Origin: an uncultured bacterium
Lineage (GTDB): Bacteria > Cyanobacteriota > Vampirovibrionia > Gastranaerophilales > Gastranaerophilaceae
Assembly (NCBI GenBank): GCA_949290355.1
Contig: CASERN010000002.1
Location: 1-64,000, forward strand
Direction of reading: 5' to 3'
Length of the DNA: 64,000 bases
Of the stretch, positions 25,562 through 35,476 are shown in pieces (position 1 is the first letter of the stretch; every line of letters begins with the position of its first letter). A program made the position numbers and the translations under genes. Below the pieces are notes generated by a model, which was not told where the DNA came from, did no database searches, and worked only from the letters and a program-made list of their open reading frames with translations.

Positions 25562-28183
25562 CTAATCTTTTTTTATTACCAGACCAGAATTATTAGAATC
25601 CAATAATATCTTATCTCCTTTTTTAAATTCTCCATCAAGTATTTTCATAGAAAGAGGTATTTCAACCAATTGTCTTATTACACGTTTTAAAGGCCTTGCT
25701 CCATATAAAGGTTCATATCCTTGATTTGCAAGATAGTTCTTTGCATTATCAGTAATTATAAATTCCATATCCTGATCAAGCAATCTTTTTTGCAAATAAG
25801 CAATTTGTATATCCACAATACTGGACAATTCCTCTAAAGTCAGAGATTTAAACAAAATTATTTCATCAATACGATTTAAAAATTCAGGTTTAAATTTTTC
25901 TTTTAATACTTGATTAACTTCTTCTTTTTTTTGTTCTTGTGATAAATTTGAATCAAGAATAATATCACTGCCTAAATTGCTTGTTAAGATTATAACCGTA
26001 TTTTTGAAATCAATAAGTCTTCCCTGCCCGTCAGTCAATCTTCCATCATCAAACATTTGCAACATAAGATTAAAAACATCTGAATGAGCTTTTTCAACTT
26101 CATCAAACAAAACCACGGAATAAGGCTTTCTTCTTACAGCCTCAGTCAATTGACCGCCTTCTTCATATCCTATATAACCCGCAGTTGTACCAACAAGTCT
26201 TGATATAGAAGCTTTTTCCATAAACTCAGACATATCAATACGAATAAGAGCGTCCTCATCATTAAATAACACATAAGCAAGAGACTTGCCTAACTCAGTT
26301 TTTCCGACACCCGTAGGCCCTAAGAAAAGGAAAGTTCCTATAGGACGTTTAGGATCTTTTAGACCGGAACGGGAAAGACGAATTGCATTAGAAATTTTTG
26401 TAACAGCTTCATCTTGTCCAATAACTCTTTTATGAAGAGTTTCTTCCATAGATATCAATTTTTTTGATTCATCTTCTTTTAATCTGGTAACAGGAATTCC
26501 TGTCCATTTTGCAACAATAGAAGCAATATCATCCTCATCAACTTCTTCTTTTAATAAACGTTTTTTACCGGATTGCAATTGCAAAGCTTTAAATTTTTTC
26601 TCCATATCAAGCATTTGGCTATATTTTAGCTCTAAAGATGCTTTCATTGTCGGATTTTTTTTGTTTATTTCAATCTGGTTTTTTAATTTTTCAATATTTC
26701 TTTTGACAGCAGCTGAAGAATCTATTATTTTCTTTTCTTTAAGCCATTGCTCTTTGAGTTTTTCTATTTTGTTATCTAAGTCAGCAATTTTTTTATTTAT
26801 TTTTTCGACTTTTTTAGTTGAGTCAACTGTATCATCAAGCTCTAAAGCTTTTTTATTCATTTCAAGCTGCATTTTTTCTCTTATAAAAACATCAATTTCT
26901 TCAGGCATTGTATCAATTTCAATTCTTAAAGCAGAAGCAGCCTCATCTAATAAATCTATCGCTTTATCAGGTAATTTTCTATCAGACAAATACCTGTCAG
27001 AAAGTTTCACAGCAGCAATAATTGCACTATCCATAATTTTTACGCTATGATAACCTTCATATTTCTCTTTGAGTCCTCTCAAAATACTTATAGCACTATC
27101 TATTGAAGGCTCATCAGCAACAACAGGTTGAAATCTTCTTTCTAATGCTTTATCTTTTTCAATATATTTTCGATATTCATCAGTAGTTGTTGCACCAATA
27201 ACTCTTATATTCCCCCTTGCAAGCATTGGTTTTAATAAATTCCCTGCATCTACAGAACCCTCTGTAGAACCAGTTCCCATAATTGTATGGATTTCATCTA
27301 TAAAAAGCATTAAATTACAAGAATCTTTTTCAACAGCTTCAAGAACTGACTTTAATCTTTCTTCAAATTCTCCTCGATAAGAAGCCCCTGCAAGCAAAGC
27401 TCCAAGATCGAGTGATAAAATCTTATCATCACGCAAACTTTCAGGGACATCACCTGATACAATTCTTTGCGCTAGACCTTCAATTATGGCAGTTTTACCA
27501 ACTCCGGGCTCACCTATTATTACTGGATTATTTTTTGAACGTCTGTTTAGTATCTGAATTGTGCGCCTAATCTCATCATCTCTGCCTATTACAGGATCCA
27601 ATTTGTTTTCTTTAGCAAGAGCTGTTAAATCTGTTGTATATTTCTCTAATGCATTATTAGTTTTATTATTTTCTTTTTTTACCGGACTGTTAGAATTATT
27701 TGAATTGTCATTAGGAGTACTATCGGAAGTTACCTCAAGATTTACAATATTATTAACCTCCTCAGTCATTTTTTCATATAATTCTAATCGATTAACTCCT
27801 GATTGTTCCCACAAATGGTTTAAGGTTTTGTTATCTATTCTAAATAATGCAAGCAACAAATGCTCTATACTTACCTGCTCATCATTATGTTTTTTTGCTT
27901 CTTCTTGAGCAATATTCATTAAAACAATACAATCAGTAGAAAGTCTTACATCAGAAAATTTCCCTCTTGCAAAATATGCGCGCTTTGATAAATAGTTATT
28001 TAATCTATCAGCTATTTCGGGATTTGACAAACCTACTCTATCAAGCAAAATTTGCGGCAAATCATTTTGGTCAAGCATTAATGCAAGCATTAAATGCTCA
28101 GGCAAAAGTTCAGGATAATTCCTTGCCACTACAATTGATTTCCCAGACTTAATTATCGCTTGAACATGATCAGTTAATAACAT
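25562..28183 (-). CDS. clpB: ClpB disaggregase
   Basis: 873 residues: N-domain with two Clp repeats (1-145), AAA-1 with [14 protein letters not shown] and the Walker B region [13 protein letters not shown], and the coiled-coil M-domain (about 410-525, Glu/Lys-rich). AAA-2 has [15 protein letters not shown] and [11 protein letters not shown]. The M-domain distinguishes ClpB from ClpA and ClpC. It extracts proteins from aggregates with DnaK and small heat-shock proteins. AAGGA precedes the ATG. No CIRCE element was seen in the short upstream region. Confidence 0.95.
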   Translation of the reverse strand: MLLTDHVQAIIKSGKSIVVARNYPELLPEHLMLALMLDQNDLPQILLDRVGLSNPEIADRLNNYLSKRAYFARGKFSDVRLSTDCIVLMNIAQEEAKKHNDEQVSIEHLLLALFRIDNKTLNHLWEQSGVNRLELYEKMTEEVNNIVNLEVTSDSTPNDNSNNSNSPVKKENNKTNNALEKYTTDLTALAKENKLDPVIGRDDEIRRTIQILNRRSKNNPVIIGEPGVGKTAIIEGLAQRIVSGDVPESLRDDKILSLDLGALLAGASYRGEFEERLKSVLEAVEKDSCNLMLFIDEIHTIMGTGSTEGSVDAGNLLKPMLARGNIRVIGATTTDEYRKYIEKDKALERRFQPVVADEPSIDSAISILRGLKEKYEGYHSVKIMDSAIIAAVKLSDRYLSDRKLPDKAIDLLDEAASALRIEIDTMPEEIDVFIREKMQLEMNKKALELDDTVDSTKKVEKINKKIADLDNKIEKLKEQWLKEKKIIDSSAAVKRNIEKLKNQIEINKKNPTMKASLELKYSQMLDMEKKFKALQLQSGKKRLLKEEVDEDDIASIVAKWTGIPVTRLKEDESKKLISMEETLHKRVIGQDEAVTKISNAIRLSRSGLKDPKRPIGTFLFLGPTGVGKTELGKSLAYVLFNDEDALIRIDMSEFMEKASISRLVGTTAGYIGYEEGGQLTEAVRRKPYSVVLFDEVEKAHSDVFNLMLQMFDDGRLTDGQGRLIDFKNTVIILTSNLGSDIILDSNLSQEQKKEEVNQVLKEKFKPEFLNRIDEIILFKSLTLEELSSIVDIQIAYLQKRLLDQDMEFIITDNAKNYLANQGYEPLYGARPLKRVIRQLVEIPLSMKILDGEFKKGDKILLDSNNSGLVIKKD

Positions 28184-28277
28184 AAAAATTCCTTTTCACA
28201 GAATTATACAAATAATCGCTTTGATAACAATCATCTAACTGCTTGAATTTTTCATTACTTAAATTTATTGTAAAAAT

Positions 28278-28499
28278 TTAAAATGTAAAATTAAACAATT
28301 CTGCAATTTCAACATCTAGAACATCAGCTATTACCTTTAATTTAGATAATGTAGGATTAGCTTCGCCGCGTTCAATTTGTCCAACATAAATAACACTAAT
28401 ATCAAGTTTTTCAGCGAATTTTTCTTGAGAATACTTTTTATTTCTTCTCAAATATGCAATTTTTGTTCCTAATTTTTTCTCAACATTAATATTCTTCAT
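28278..28499 (-). CDS. XRE-type helix-turn-helix regulator
   Basis: 73 residues forming one Cro/C1-type domain: GTKIAYLRRNKKYSQEKFAE, then ISVIYVGQIERGEANPTLSKL. There is no effector domain. TATAAT (minus strand, 28512-28507) lies seven bases before the ATG with no Shine-Dalgarno, so a leaderless transcript is likely. The gene is divergent from a lone LuxR-type HTH gene at 28599, sharing about 100 bases of promoter region; mutual regulation is possible. Confidence 0.8.
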   Translation of the reverse strand: MKNINVEKKLGTKIAYLRRNKKYSQEKFAEKLDISVIYVGQIERGEANPTLSKLKVIADVLDVEIAELFNFTF

Positions 28500-28517
28500 T
28501 TATATTATTATAAATTC

Positions 28518-28546
28518 TTGACTTAATAATTTCTAAATGGTATAAA
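28518..28546 (+). promoter_or_regulatory. Promoter of LuxR-type HTH gene
   Basis: TTGACT (28518-28523), 17-nt spacer, TATAAA (28541-28546). The predicted start is about 45 nt before the ATG at 28599, where AGGAAG serves as the ribosome site. Confidence 0.55.
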
Positions 28547-28598
28547 TATAGTAATATATATTCACAGTATATTTTTTATAATAGGAAGCATTTAATTA

Positions 28599-28811
28599 AT
28601 GGCAGAAAACATAAATTTTAATCTTACAGATATAGAAAAAGAAATTATCAATTATTTAAAATTTGGTTTTACAAATATGGAGATTGCAAAAGAAATTCAT
28701 GTAAGTGTGCACACTGTAAAATACCATATATCTTCTATTATAAAAAAAACTAATGCTATTAATAGAATTAATGCAATATTTATACTCGGTAAAAATGGAT
28801 ACTTTAATTAA
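28599..28811 (+). CDS. Stand-alone LuxR/GerE-type HTH protein
   Basis: 70 residues comprising only the four-helix LuxR DNA-binding domain: LTDIEKEIINYLKFGFTNMEIAKEIHVSVHTVKYHISSIIKKTN. The pattern TNxEIAKxxxxSxxTVKxHxxxIxxK is complete. With no receiver or ligand domain it resembles GerE, which acts by itself. It is divergent to the small XRE gene and is followed by a 12-bp terminator hairpin. Confidence 0.85.
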   Translation: MAENINFNLTDIEKEIINYLKFGFTNMEIAKEIHVSVHTVKYHISSIIKKTNAINRINAIFILGKNGYFN

Positions 28812-28840
28812 TACTCACATACATTTTATGTATGTGAGTA
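28812..28840. terminator. Terminator hairpin between convergent genes
   Basis: Perfect 12-bp stem TACTCACATACA / TGTATGTGAGTA with a TTTTA loop, between the LuxR-type gene and the convergent beta-lactamase-fold gene. The T run after the stem is short on both strands. Confidence 0.65.
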
Positions 28841-28871
28841 ATTTAATCATTTAATACTATTAAAAATCAAA

Positions 28872-30038
28872 TTATTTTACCATGTTATTATAAATAACTT
28901 CAGAAGCCTTTACAATAAACTCTTTACCCAAAGGCGAATTATGAGGTCTATGAGCAAATATTACAACTATATATTTTTTCCCGTTTGGTGCATATACAAT
29001 CCCTGCATCACCGAGCATCTTGCCAATATCCCCTGTTTTATGCAAGAAAGTAGCCCCTGCAGGCAAACCTGCCGCAATTAATCTGTTATTATGAACATGT
29101 CCCATATAATCGAATATTTTTTCACGTGAACTTGTACTCAAAAATTTAGGATTGTCAATATTATAAAGGATTGTAGCCATATCTCTTGCTGTAGAATGGT
29201 TAGTTCCTCCCAAATCAGGCAACCAAGTTTGGATATAAGTATGTTTGAGTCCCCAATCTCTTATTGCAGAATTTACTTCTGTCATTGAGCCTAATTTTGC
29301 AATTAACATATTTGTTGCAGAATTATCCGACTCTGTTATCATCATTCTTGCAAGTGTATCAATTGTATATTTTGAATTTGCAGCTTTAAATTGTAAACTG
29401 CCTGAGCCTTCGGTTCTGTAATATTCTGTCAAAGGCATTTCATCATAAATTGTTAAATTATTCTGTTCTATAGCTCTGAATAATTCAACCAGAACAGGTA
29501 ATTTTATAATACTTGCAGTCGGATAAATTTCATTTGCATTTATATCGACATAATTCCCGGTTTCATAATCCCAAACATATATTGAAGGCTTAATTGAAGG
29601 ATATAAAGCAATAAGATTATTCAACTGAGATTCAAGCCCTGATAATTCATTTCCTTCAACTAAAGATGTCATAAGAGGTTTCTTAGTTTCTGCACCTTCC
29701 AAAGATCTATGACCTAAAAACCAATGGTTTGATAAATAATTTGCAGTAGGAAATAAAAGCTGCTCATAATCAGCTTTAACTTCTTTATAAGGAGTAGGAT
29801 TAAACATCATTTTAGTAATTTTGTTAAAACTAAATGGTAAAAATGTTAATCCAATCAAAGATACTACTGCTACAGAAATAATCCTATGAATAAAGTTATT
29901 TCTTGCAACTTTTTTCTGATCCACCGTGCGTTTTACTGGAGTATAGTTTACAGAATGGACATAATCTCTTCTTATATATGATTGTTGACTATAAGAGCTA
30001 TACTCCCTATATCTGCTTTGTCTTGCTAATTCCGGCAT
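28872..30038 (-). CDS. Membrane-anchored class A beta-lactamase-fold serine hydrolase
   Basis: 388 residues. A cytoplasmic basic N-terminus and one membrane helix (about 51-72) anchor an extracytoplasmic domain with all three active-site motifs of the family: SIIK (176-179), SDN (237-239) and KTG (334-336). The omega-loop Glu that class A lactamases use for deacylation is not apparent; the region reads TWLPDLGGTNHSTARDM. A peptidoglycan-active or weak enzyme is therefore possible. The ATG has GGGAGG. Resistance cannot be claimed from sequence. Confidence 0.8.
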   Translation of the reverse strand: MPELARQSRYREYSSYSQQSYIRRDYVHSVNYTPVKRTVDQKKVARNNFIHRIISVAVVSLIGLTFLPFSFNKITKMMFNPTPYKEVKADYEQLLFPTANYLSNHWFLGHRSLEGAETKKPLMTSLVEGNELSGLESQLNNLIALYPSIKPSIYVWDYETGNYVDINANEIYPTASIIKLPVLVELFRAIEQNNLTIYDEMPLTEYYRTEGSGSLQFKAANSKYTIDTLARMMITESDNSATNMLIAKLGSMTEVNSAIRDWGLKHTYIQTWLPDLGGTNHSTARDMATILYNIDNPKFLSTSSREKIFDYMGHVHNNRLIAAGLPAGATFLHKTGDIGKMLGDAGIVYAPNGKKYIVVIFAHRPHNSPLGKEFIVKASEVIYNNMVK

Positions 30039-30169
30039 AAATTATTAAATTTCCTCCCAAAAGGATTCACACCAAGTAATATTTATTTTACTTTACATAT
30101 GAATAAATGGCAAGTCAGTTTACATTTTTTTAAGATATAATATACATAAATAAATAAGGAGATCAGCAT

Positions 30170-30481
30170 ATGAGTAATGATTGTGTATTTTGTAAAATTG
30201 TAAACGGGGAATTTAACACAGAATTTGTATATGAAAATGAACATGTAGTTGTGTTCAAAGATATTAATCCAAAAGCTCCAATCCATTTACTTGTTGTTCC
30301 AAGAGTGCATATTGCATCTTTAAATGAGCTTGAAGATAAAAACTTAATGAGTGAATTACTAATGGCTGTGAAAGAAACGACTAAAAAAATCGGACTTAAA
30401 TCATACAAAACTTTAATTAATACAGGCAAAGAAGCAGGACAGGAAGTTTTCCATCTGCATATTCATATTTTAGGTCAATAA
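30170..30481 (+). CDS. HIT-family nucleotide hydrolase (HinT type)
   Basis: 103 residues. CVFCKIVNGE at the start and the histidine triad HLHIHILGQ at the very end identify the HIT family; HinT enzymes hydrolyse adenosine phosphoramidates and aminoacyl-AMP. It stops directly after the triad, about ten residues shorter than typical HinT, but all catalytic residues are present. AAGGAG precedes the ATG. speE follows closely on the same strand. Confidence 0.9.
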   Translation: MSNDCVFCKIVNGEFNTEFVYENEHVVVFKDINPKAPIHLLVVPRVHIASLNELEDKNLMSELLMAVKETTKKIGLKSYKTLINTGKEAGQEVFHLHIHILGQ

Positions 30482-30517
30482 AATTTTAGATATACATATT
30501 GAGTGAAAGGAAAAATA

Positions 30518-31369
30518 ATGAAAAATGGAATAGAAAACGGATATTATCACGAAATTACACCTGCAGGATTTGGAATTGCAATAAAAGCAGGAAAAGTTTT
30601 ATTTTCAAAGCAATCAGATTTTCAAAAAGTAGAAGTTTTTGAAACAGATTCAGAATTAGGCAGAGTGCTAACTTTAGATGACTTAATGATGACAACTGAA
30701 GGTGATGAATACCATTATCACGAAATGATTACGCATATCCCTATGATGCAACACAAAAATCCTGAAAGTGTTTTAGTAATCGGCGGCGGTGATGGCGGTA
30801 CTGTAAGAGAAGTTTTAAAACACAAATCAGTAAAAAAAGTAGTTTTGGCTGAAATTGACGGAATGGTAATTGATGCTTGCAAAGAGTTTTTACCTACAAT
30901 TTCTTGCGGCTTGTCAGATCCTCGTGTAGAAATAAAAGTTGTTGACGCAATTGAATTTATCAAAGATAAAAAAGATGAATATGATATTGTCCTAATAGAT
31001 TCAACAGACCCTATGGGACCTGGAGAAGGATTATTTACTGAAGAATTCTATACAAACGTAAAAAATTCTCTAAAAAAAGGTGGAATTATTGCCGCTCAAT
31101 CAGAAAGTCCATTTGTAAACAAAGAAGAAATCAAAAAAATGTATAATTTGTTGAAAAAAGTATTTCCAGTATGTTCAACATACACATCAAATATTCCGAC
31201 ATATCCAGGAGGATATTGGGCTTGGGCATTCTGCTCAGTTGATGTAAAACCTTTATCATATTTTGCAGATGACAGATATGAAGATATCGTAAAAACTTGC
31301 AAAATTTATAACAAAGATTACCATAACGCAAGATTTGCCTTGCCAAACTATTTGAAAGAGTTGTTATAA
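30518..31369 (+). CDS. speE: Spermidine synthase
   Basis: 283 residues from the ATG at 30518, which has GAAAGGA; an in-frame GTG at 30503 is less likely. It transfers aminopropyl from decarboxylated SAM to putrescine. VLVIGGGDGGTVREVLKH is the nucleotide site and DSTDPMGPGEGLFTEEFY the catalytic Asp region. With the Orn/Lys/Arg decarboxylase at 40477 it suggests local polyamine synthesis. A terminator at 31378 follows. Confidence 0.93.
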   Translation: MKNGIENGYYHEITPAGFGIAIKAGKVLFSKQSDFQKVEVFETDSELGRVLTLDDLMMTTEGDEYHYHEMITHIPMMQHKNPESVLVIGGGDGGTVREVLKHKSVKKVVLAEIDGMVIDACKEFLPTISCGLSDPRVEIKVVDAIEFIKDKKDEYDIVLIDSTDPMGPGEGLFTEEFYTNVKNSLKKGGIIAAQSESPFVNKEEIKKMYNLLKKVFPVCSTYTSNIPTYPGGYWAWAFCSVDVKPLSYFADDRYEDIVKTCKIYNKDYHNARFALPNYLKELL

Positions 31370-31377
31370 TAAATAGA

Positions 31378-31409
31378 AAAAAAGCTCCTTAACCAATAGG
31401 AGCTTTTTT
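31378..31409 (+). terminator. Terminator after speE
   Basis: 12-bp stem AAAAAAGCTCCT / AGGAGCTTTTTT around an 8-nt loop, followed by more T residues: a classic Rho-independent terminator. Confidence 0.85.
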
Positions 31410-31452
31410 ATTTTTATGATATTATGTTTGCTTGTAATAAGGAGAGAAATTT

Positions 31453-32826
31453 ATGTCAGTCATCATAATGATTTTGCTAATAGGACTTTTAATTTTAGTC
31501 CACGAATTAGGACATCTTGGAGCAGCTTTATTATTTAAAGTTAAAGTTGACAAATTCGGTATAGGTTTACCAATCGGACCTACATTGTGGGAAAAGAAAG
31601 TTGGAGATATTGACCTTGTAATCCATGCTTTTTTGTTCGGGGGCTACGTATCATTCCCTGATGATGACAAAGAATCCGACTTACCTCAAAATTCTCCAGC
31701 AAGGCTTATGAATAAACCTGTATGGCAACGTGCAATAATATTTTCTGCAGGCGTAATTGCAAACGTAATTTGTGCTTATATCCTTGTACTTTTAACCGCA
31801 GGGTTTTGGCATAAAATGCCTTCAGGATACTTTGAAACATACGTCTCTGATATAGTTGCCCCAAAAGAAGCCAGTGTATGGGAATCAGGGATGCAAAAAG
31901 GCGATCAAATAATTGAAATTAACGGTTCTAAAATAAATCGTAAATACAGCCTTAACTTGTATGCAATGTACAGTGCTTCTTACGATGGAAAAGTAAAAGA
32001 TACAGATGTAGAACAAAACTTTGAAAAATTAAAAAAACTTAACCCTGCATTCAAAAGAGAAGAAATTATTCCTTCAGGAATAATCGTAAAACTACCATCC
32101 CATGGAGATGAGGGAAAAGTAGTGTTGAATGAAAATATTCTCAATGTAGTTGAGCTTTACAACCCTAAAGAAATTAAACTAAACGATAAACAAATTAAAC
32201 TTAGAGATGCAAGCAAAGACAAATATTTTATAGAAACAGACGGAACATACTCTTTGGATGATTTAGCTTATGCTATTACCGATGGTAAAAAACCTTTAGA
32301 TATGAAAGTTTTAAGAGACGGAAAAACTATTACGCTTAAAACTTTTTATTCAAACAACGAAGGGTTAATAGGTATAAATTATGCACAAAAAGAACAATTA
32401 ATTCCTATTACAAGTATAAAATCAGCAATTGTAGAAAGTTATAATTACCTCTATAATGAAACAAAATCAATGTTAATTGTTCTAAAACAATTATTTACAG
32501 GAAAAATTCCTCTAAAAAATATGCATGGTGTTGTTCTAATAACCAAAATGGGTGGAGATATAATAAGCTCTGAAGGTATATTCTATGGAATACTATTGAC
32601 AGCAGTAATCTCTATGAATTTGGCTATTTTAAACATTTTACCTATACCTGCATTAGATGGCGGTCATTTATTGTTCTTATTAATAGAAAAAATTCAAGGA
32701 AAACCTGTTGACGAAGAAATTTCAAATAAAATAATGACTGTATTCTTCTCATTGTTAATATTGCTATTGGTATTTGTTTTATTTAATGATATTTACGTAC
32801 TTGTAAAACCATTATTTGTAAAATAA
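31453..32826 (+). CDS. rseP: RseP-type site-2 intramembrane protease
   Basis: 457 residues. The zinc site HELGH (17-21) lies in the first membrane helix, and the second conserved motif, NILPIPALDGGHLLF, lies near the C-terminus. Between them are a PDZ-like region (QKGDQIIEINGSKI) and a second, looser PDZ-like segment. RseP cuts membrane-spanning anti-sigma factors and leftover signal peptides. AAGGAG precedes the ATG. The gene is single, with terminators on both sides. Confidence 0.92.
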   Translation: MSVIIMILLIGLLILVHELGHLGAALLFKVKVDKFGIGLPIGPTLWEKKVGDIDLVIHAFLFGGYVSFPDDDKESDLPQNSPARLMNKPVWQRAIIFSAGVIANVICAYILVLLTAGFWHKMPSGYFETYVSDIVAPKEASVWESGMQKGDQIIEINGSKINRKYSLNLYAMYSASYDGKVKDTDVEQNFEKLKKLNPAFKREEIIPSGIIVKLPSHGDEGKVVLNENILNVVELYNPKEIKLNDKQIKLRDASKDKYFIETDGTYSLDDLAYAITDGKKPLDMKVLRDGKTITLKTFYSNNEGLIGINYAQKEQLIPITSIKSAIVESYNYLYNETKSMLIVLKQLFTGKIPLKNMHGVVLITKMGGDIISSEGIFYGILLTAVISMNLAILNILPIPALDGGHLLFLLIEKIQGKPVDEEISNKIMTVFFSLLILLLVFVLFNDIYVLVKPLFVK

Positions 32827-32845
32827 AAACTAATTATACATAATA

Positions 32846-32883
32846 AAAAAATAAGAGATAAAATTATTTATCTCTTATTTTTT
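32846..32883. terminator. Bidirectional terminator
   Basis: A perfect 17-bp stem (arms 32846-32862 and 32867-32883) with an ATTA loop. It lies between the convergent rseP and BrkB-type genes and has A and T runs at its ends. This is the longest perfect terminator stem in the window. Confidence 0.85.
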
Positions 32884-32884
32884 A

Positions 32885-33832
32885 TTAATTATTATCTTCT
32901 TTTTTATCTTCAAATTTTTTCACTTTTTGAACAATCTTATCTATAACAGAAAGCCTTGCAAAATCATCACGAATTTCCTGAGCTTTACGTTCAAGCTGAT
33001 TATATACCTGAGAATTTATCTCTCCGCCAATCAAAATTAAAACAGATGTATAATATAACCAAACCATTAAAACTGCAAAAGCTCCAATAGTTCCATACAC
33101 CATATTGTAAGTTTTTAGGTTGTTAACATAGATTGAAAATCCCCAAGAACCAATTAACCAAAATGTTACAAAAAACCAAGTTCCAGGAATTGCACTTTTT
33201 CTTTTAAACTTTTCATTACCTTTCAAATCAGGCAAAATATAATAACTCAAAAAAGCCATCAAATACAAAGCTGCAAAAGCAACAGGCCAACGTAATGTCA
33301 ATAAAGTAATCGCCACTCCATTTGACATATGGAAATGATTTACCATTAAATTAATAATAGCTTTACCAAATACAATTAAGTTTATGCTCAAAAACATAAC
33401 CAATGTATCTATAAATACCATCATTAAAGATAATGCTCTAGTATAAATTAAATTTCTTGTCTCATTTACTTTGTAAGCGCGATTAAGCCCCTTTAAAACA
33501 ACTGCAATACCATTAGTTGACAAAAATAAAGTTACACAAAAACCAATTACAGCCATCAATTTACCATGAGAAAAAATCATAGCCTCTGATAATACAGTAA
33601 CAATCAAATCCATAGCCTGTTCAGGCATAAAAGTAGCAAGGAAACGCAAAATAGGTGTCATCATTGCTTTGTTGCCCATCCAGCCAAAAACAGCTGTCAA
33701 TAAAAGCATAAAAGGGAAAATCCCAATTACCATCATAAATCCCATTTCTGCAGCCATACCATAAAAATCATTTTTTATGATGGATATTATTAATCTTTTT
33801 ACACCTCTTACAAATCCCTTAAAATTTGCCAT
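32885..33832 (-). CDS. YihY/BrkB-family membrane protein
   Basis: 315 residues with six predicted helices. The family pattern is clear: an amphipathic start, FYGMAAEMGFMMVIGIFPFMLLL, then STNGIAVVLKGLNRAYKVNETR, GTIGAFAVLMVWLYYTSVLILIGGEINSQ. Members were once thought to be RNase BN, which is not supported; true function is unknown, possibly envelope or transport related. The cytoplasmic C-terminus is charged. It lies just downstream of the DHH phosphoesterase gene on the same strand. Confidence 0.88.
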   Translation of the reverse strand: MANFKGFVRGVKRLIISIIKNDFYGMAAEMGFMMVIGIFPFMLLLTAVFGWMGNKAMMTPILRFLATFMPEQAMDLIVTVLSEAMIFSHGKLMAVIGFCVTLFLSTNGIAVVLKGLNRAYKVNETRNLIYTRALSLMMVFIDTLVMFLSINLIVFGKAIINLMVNHFHMSNGVAITLLTLRWPVAFAALYLMAFLSYYILPDLKGNEKFKRKSAIPGTWFFVTFWLIGSWGFSIYVNNLKTYNMVYGTIGAFAVLMVWLYYTSVLILIGGEINSQVYNQLERKAQEIRDDFARLSVIDKIVQKVKKFEDKKEDNN

Positions 33833-33858
33833 CCAGTCCTCTTTACAAATTTATTTTA

Positions 33859-34824
33859 TTAAATTTCTCTTTTTTTTATTTCTGATAAAATTTTCTTTGC
33901 AGCCTCTTCTACAGGTGCTTTTATTGTACATCCAGCAGCAAACTTATGCCCACCGCCTCCAAATACACTACAAATTTCTGCGACGTCTGCAAATTTACTG
34001 CGCATAGAAATCTTTGTTCCGCCAGACTTCATCTCTTTTGCAACAAAAGCAATTCTGGTTGTTATAATAGCTCTTAATTTTTCTGTCAAACCCTCCATGC
34101 AATCATCACCTGCAGAGAATTTTTCCATATCTTTTTTATACACAAGAGTATAAGCTATTTTATCATCTTCTAAAAATTTTGCTTTGCTTATACAATGTGC
34201 CTGAAACATTACAAGAGTCTTTGAGTCTGATTCATAAACTTTTTTATAAATATCAGAAGGCTGAACACCTATTTCAACTAACTTTGATGCAACCTCAAAA
34301 GTAGAAGGCTTTGTATTATCAAACCTAAATGAACCTGTATCAGTTAATATTGCTGTATAAAGACAAATTGCACAATCTAAATTAACTTTCCAATTCATAT
34401 TTTCAAAACAGCCAAACAAAACTTCACCGGTAGAACTTGCATCAGGATTTATAAAATTTAAATCCCCATATGCATTATTTGTCTTGTGATGATCAATATT
34501 TACGGTAAATTTAGCTTTTTCAAAAAGAATTTTTGCATCACAAGCTCTGTCCAAAGCTGCAACATCTACATTAATGACAAGATCATATTCTCTTGATTTG
34601 TCTAAATCATCAACATTTTTCACATCTGATAAATGAGGTAAATATGAATACACATCAGGAATTTTTGAAATAGCGACCATATCGCACTTTTTCTTAAAAT
34701 TGTCAAGAATTGCGCAATACAAACCGCACATAGAGCCTAATGTATCTCCGTCAGGGTTAACGTGTGAAATTATCAATATATTTTTGGACGATTTTATGAT
34801 ATCATTTAATTTAGAATAATCCAT
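33859..34824 (-). CDS. nrnA: DHH/DHHA1 phosphoesterase (NrnA-like)
   Basis: 321 residues. Metal-binding motifs ISHVNPDGDTLGS (DGD), VINVDVA (the second Asp), NIDHHKTN (DHH) and the C-terminal DHHA1 glycine loop FGGGGHKFAAGC are all present. NrnA enzymes degrade short RNA oligomers and dephosphorylate pAp. The minus-strand box TGCTAACAT lies six bases before the ATG and no Shine-Dalgarno is present, pointing to a leaderless transcript. Confidence 0.9.
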   Translation of the reverse strand: MDYSKLNDIIKSSKNILIISHVNPDGDTLGSMCGLYCAILDNFKKKCDMVAISKIPDVYSYLPHLSDVKNVDDLDKSREYDLVINVDVAALDRACDAKILFEKAKFTVNIDHHKTNNAYGDLNFINPDASSTGEVLFGCFENMNWKVNLDCAICLYTAILTDTGSFRFDNTKPSTFEVASKLVEIGVQPSDIYKKVYESDSKTLVMFQAHCISKAKFLEDDKIAYTLVYKKDMEKFSAGDDCMEGLTEKLRAIITTRIAFVAKEMKSGGTKISMRSKFADVAEICSVFGGGGHKFAAGCTIKAPVEEAAKKILSEIKKREI

Positions 34825-34859
34825 TTTATTATGTTAGCACAAAAAAGTTTGGTTTCAAA

Positions 34860-35186
34860 ATGAAAAAGGTTCTCTATACAGATTTTGTAACAACCGAATC
34901 CCTTGTAGAGGAATTGCTTGGACAAAAAGAAATAAAAAAAGCTATTACTCGCAATAATTTATACAAATTTTGGGATAAAGTTGCCGGTGCAAAATTTGCA
35001 AACAAATCCAAACCATATTCCATGATGGGTGGAGGAGTTATGGTAATTGCTTGTGAAAACGCAATTATAGCCCAAGAGCTAACTTTGAGAAAAACACAGC
35101 TTTTAGTAAAATTTGAACCATATTTAAAATCTTTAAAATTGAATGTAAAAGATTTACGCTTCGATCCCAAAAAGTGGGAAGCGTAG
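34860..35186 (+). CDS. DUF721/DciA-like protein
   Basis: 108 residues. FWDKVAGAKFANKSKPYSMMGGGVMVIACENAIIAQELTLRK matches the small DUF721 domain of DciA, which helps load the replicative helicase DnaB in bacteria lacking DnaC. The stop TAG at 35184-35186 falls in the loop of a short palindrome, GAAGCG-TAGC-CGCTTC (35178-35193), that recurs in variant form elsewhere. The last residue or two may therefore come from a repeat. No clear ribosome site. Confidence 0.7.
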   Translation: MKKVLYTDFVTTESLVEELLGQKEIKKAITRNNLYKFWDKVAGAKFANKSKPYSMMGGGVMVIACENAIIAQELTLRKTQLLVKFEPYLKSLKLNVKDLRFDPKKWEA

Positions 35187-35202
35187 CCGCTTCACCCAAC
35201 AT
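35178..35202. repeat. Dispersed short palindrome with ACACAACA-type tail, copy 1
   Basis: GAAGCGTAGCCGCTTC forms a 6-bp stem with a 4-nt loop, followed by ACCCAACAT. Related copies lie at 37098-37123 (GAGCGTAGCCACTC, then AACACAACA) and 50736-50757 (AAGCGTGTCGCTT, then CACACAACA). All three sit at or just past the 3' end of a gene. Confidence 0.6.
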
Positions 35203-35441
35203 AGCTTACGACTGTGCATAGGTCGCTTTTATATGTATTTGTTATATTTTTATAACAGTATTGTTATCGCTTTATTAGATAAACGCACTCAGGCAGGAAC
35301 ATACTGACCTTGTTTAAACACATCAAAACTTTGCCTTCGCATCTGTTTTACTTATCATAGTCATTCTGAACCATTAGGCAAAAGAATCTAGCTTTTACTA
35401 ACAATTACAAAGCGAATCAGCCTATAGACATTAAATTTTAT
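35187..35441. other. Gene-free stretch with repeat remnants
   Basis: No gene seen. Apart from the palindrome at its left end, the segment 35360-35389 (GTCATTCTGAACCA, ending AAAGAATCT) looks like a degraded copy of the common GTCATTCTGAGC...GAATCT type of dispersed bacterial repeat. The rest is featureless A/T-rich sequence before the hisS promoter. Confidence 0.4.
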
Positions 35442-35476
35442 TTGACAATTTCAACTCAAATTTATATAATGATTCT
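35442..35476 (+). promoter_or_regulatory. Consensus promoter with leaderless hisS start
   Basis: A perfect consensus: TTGACA (35442-35447), 17 nt, TATAAT (35465-35470). Only six bases separate the -10 box from the hisS ATG at 35477, so the transcript should begin at or within a base or two of the start codon. Confidence 0.75.
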
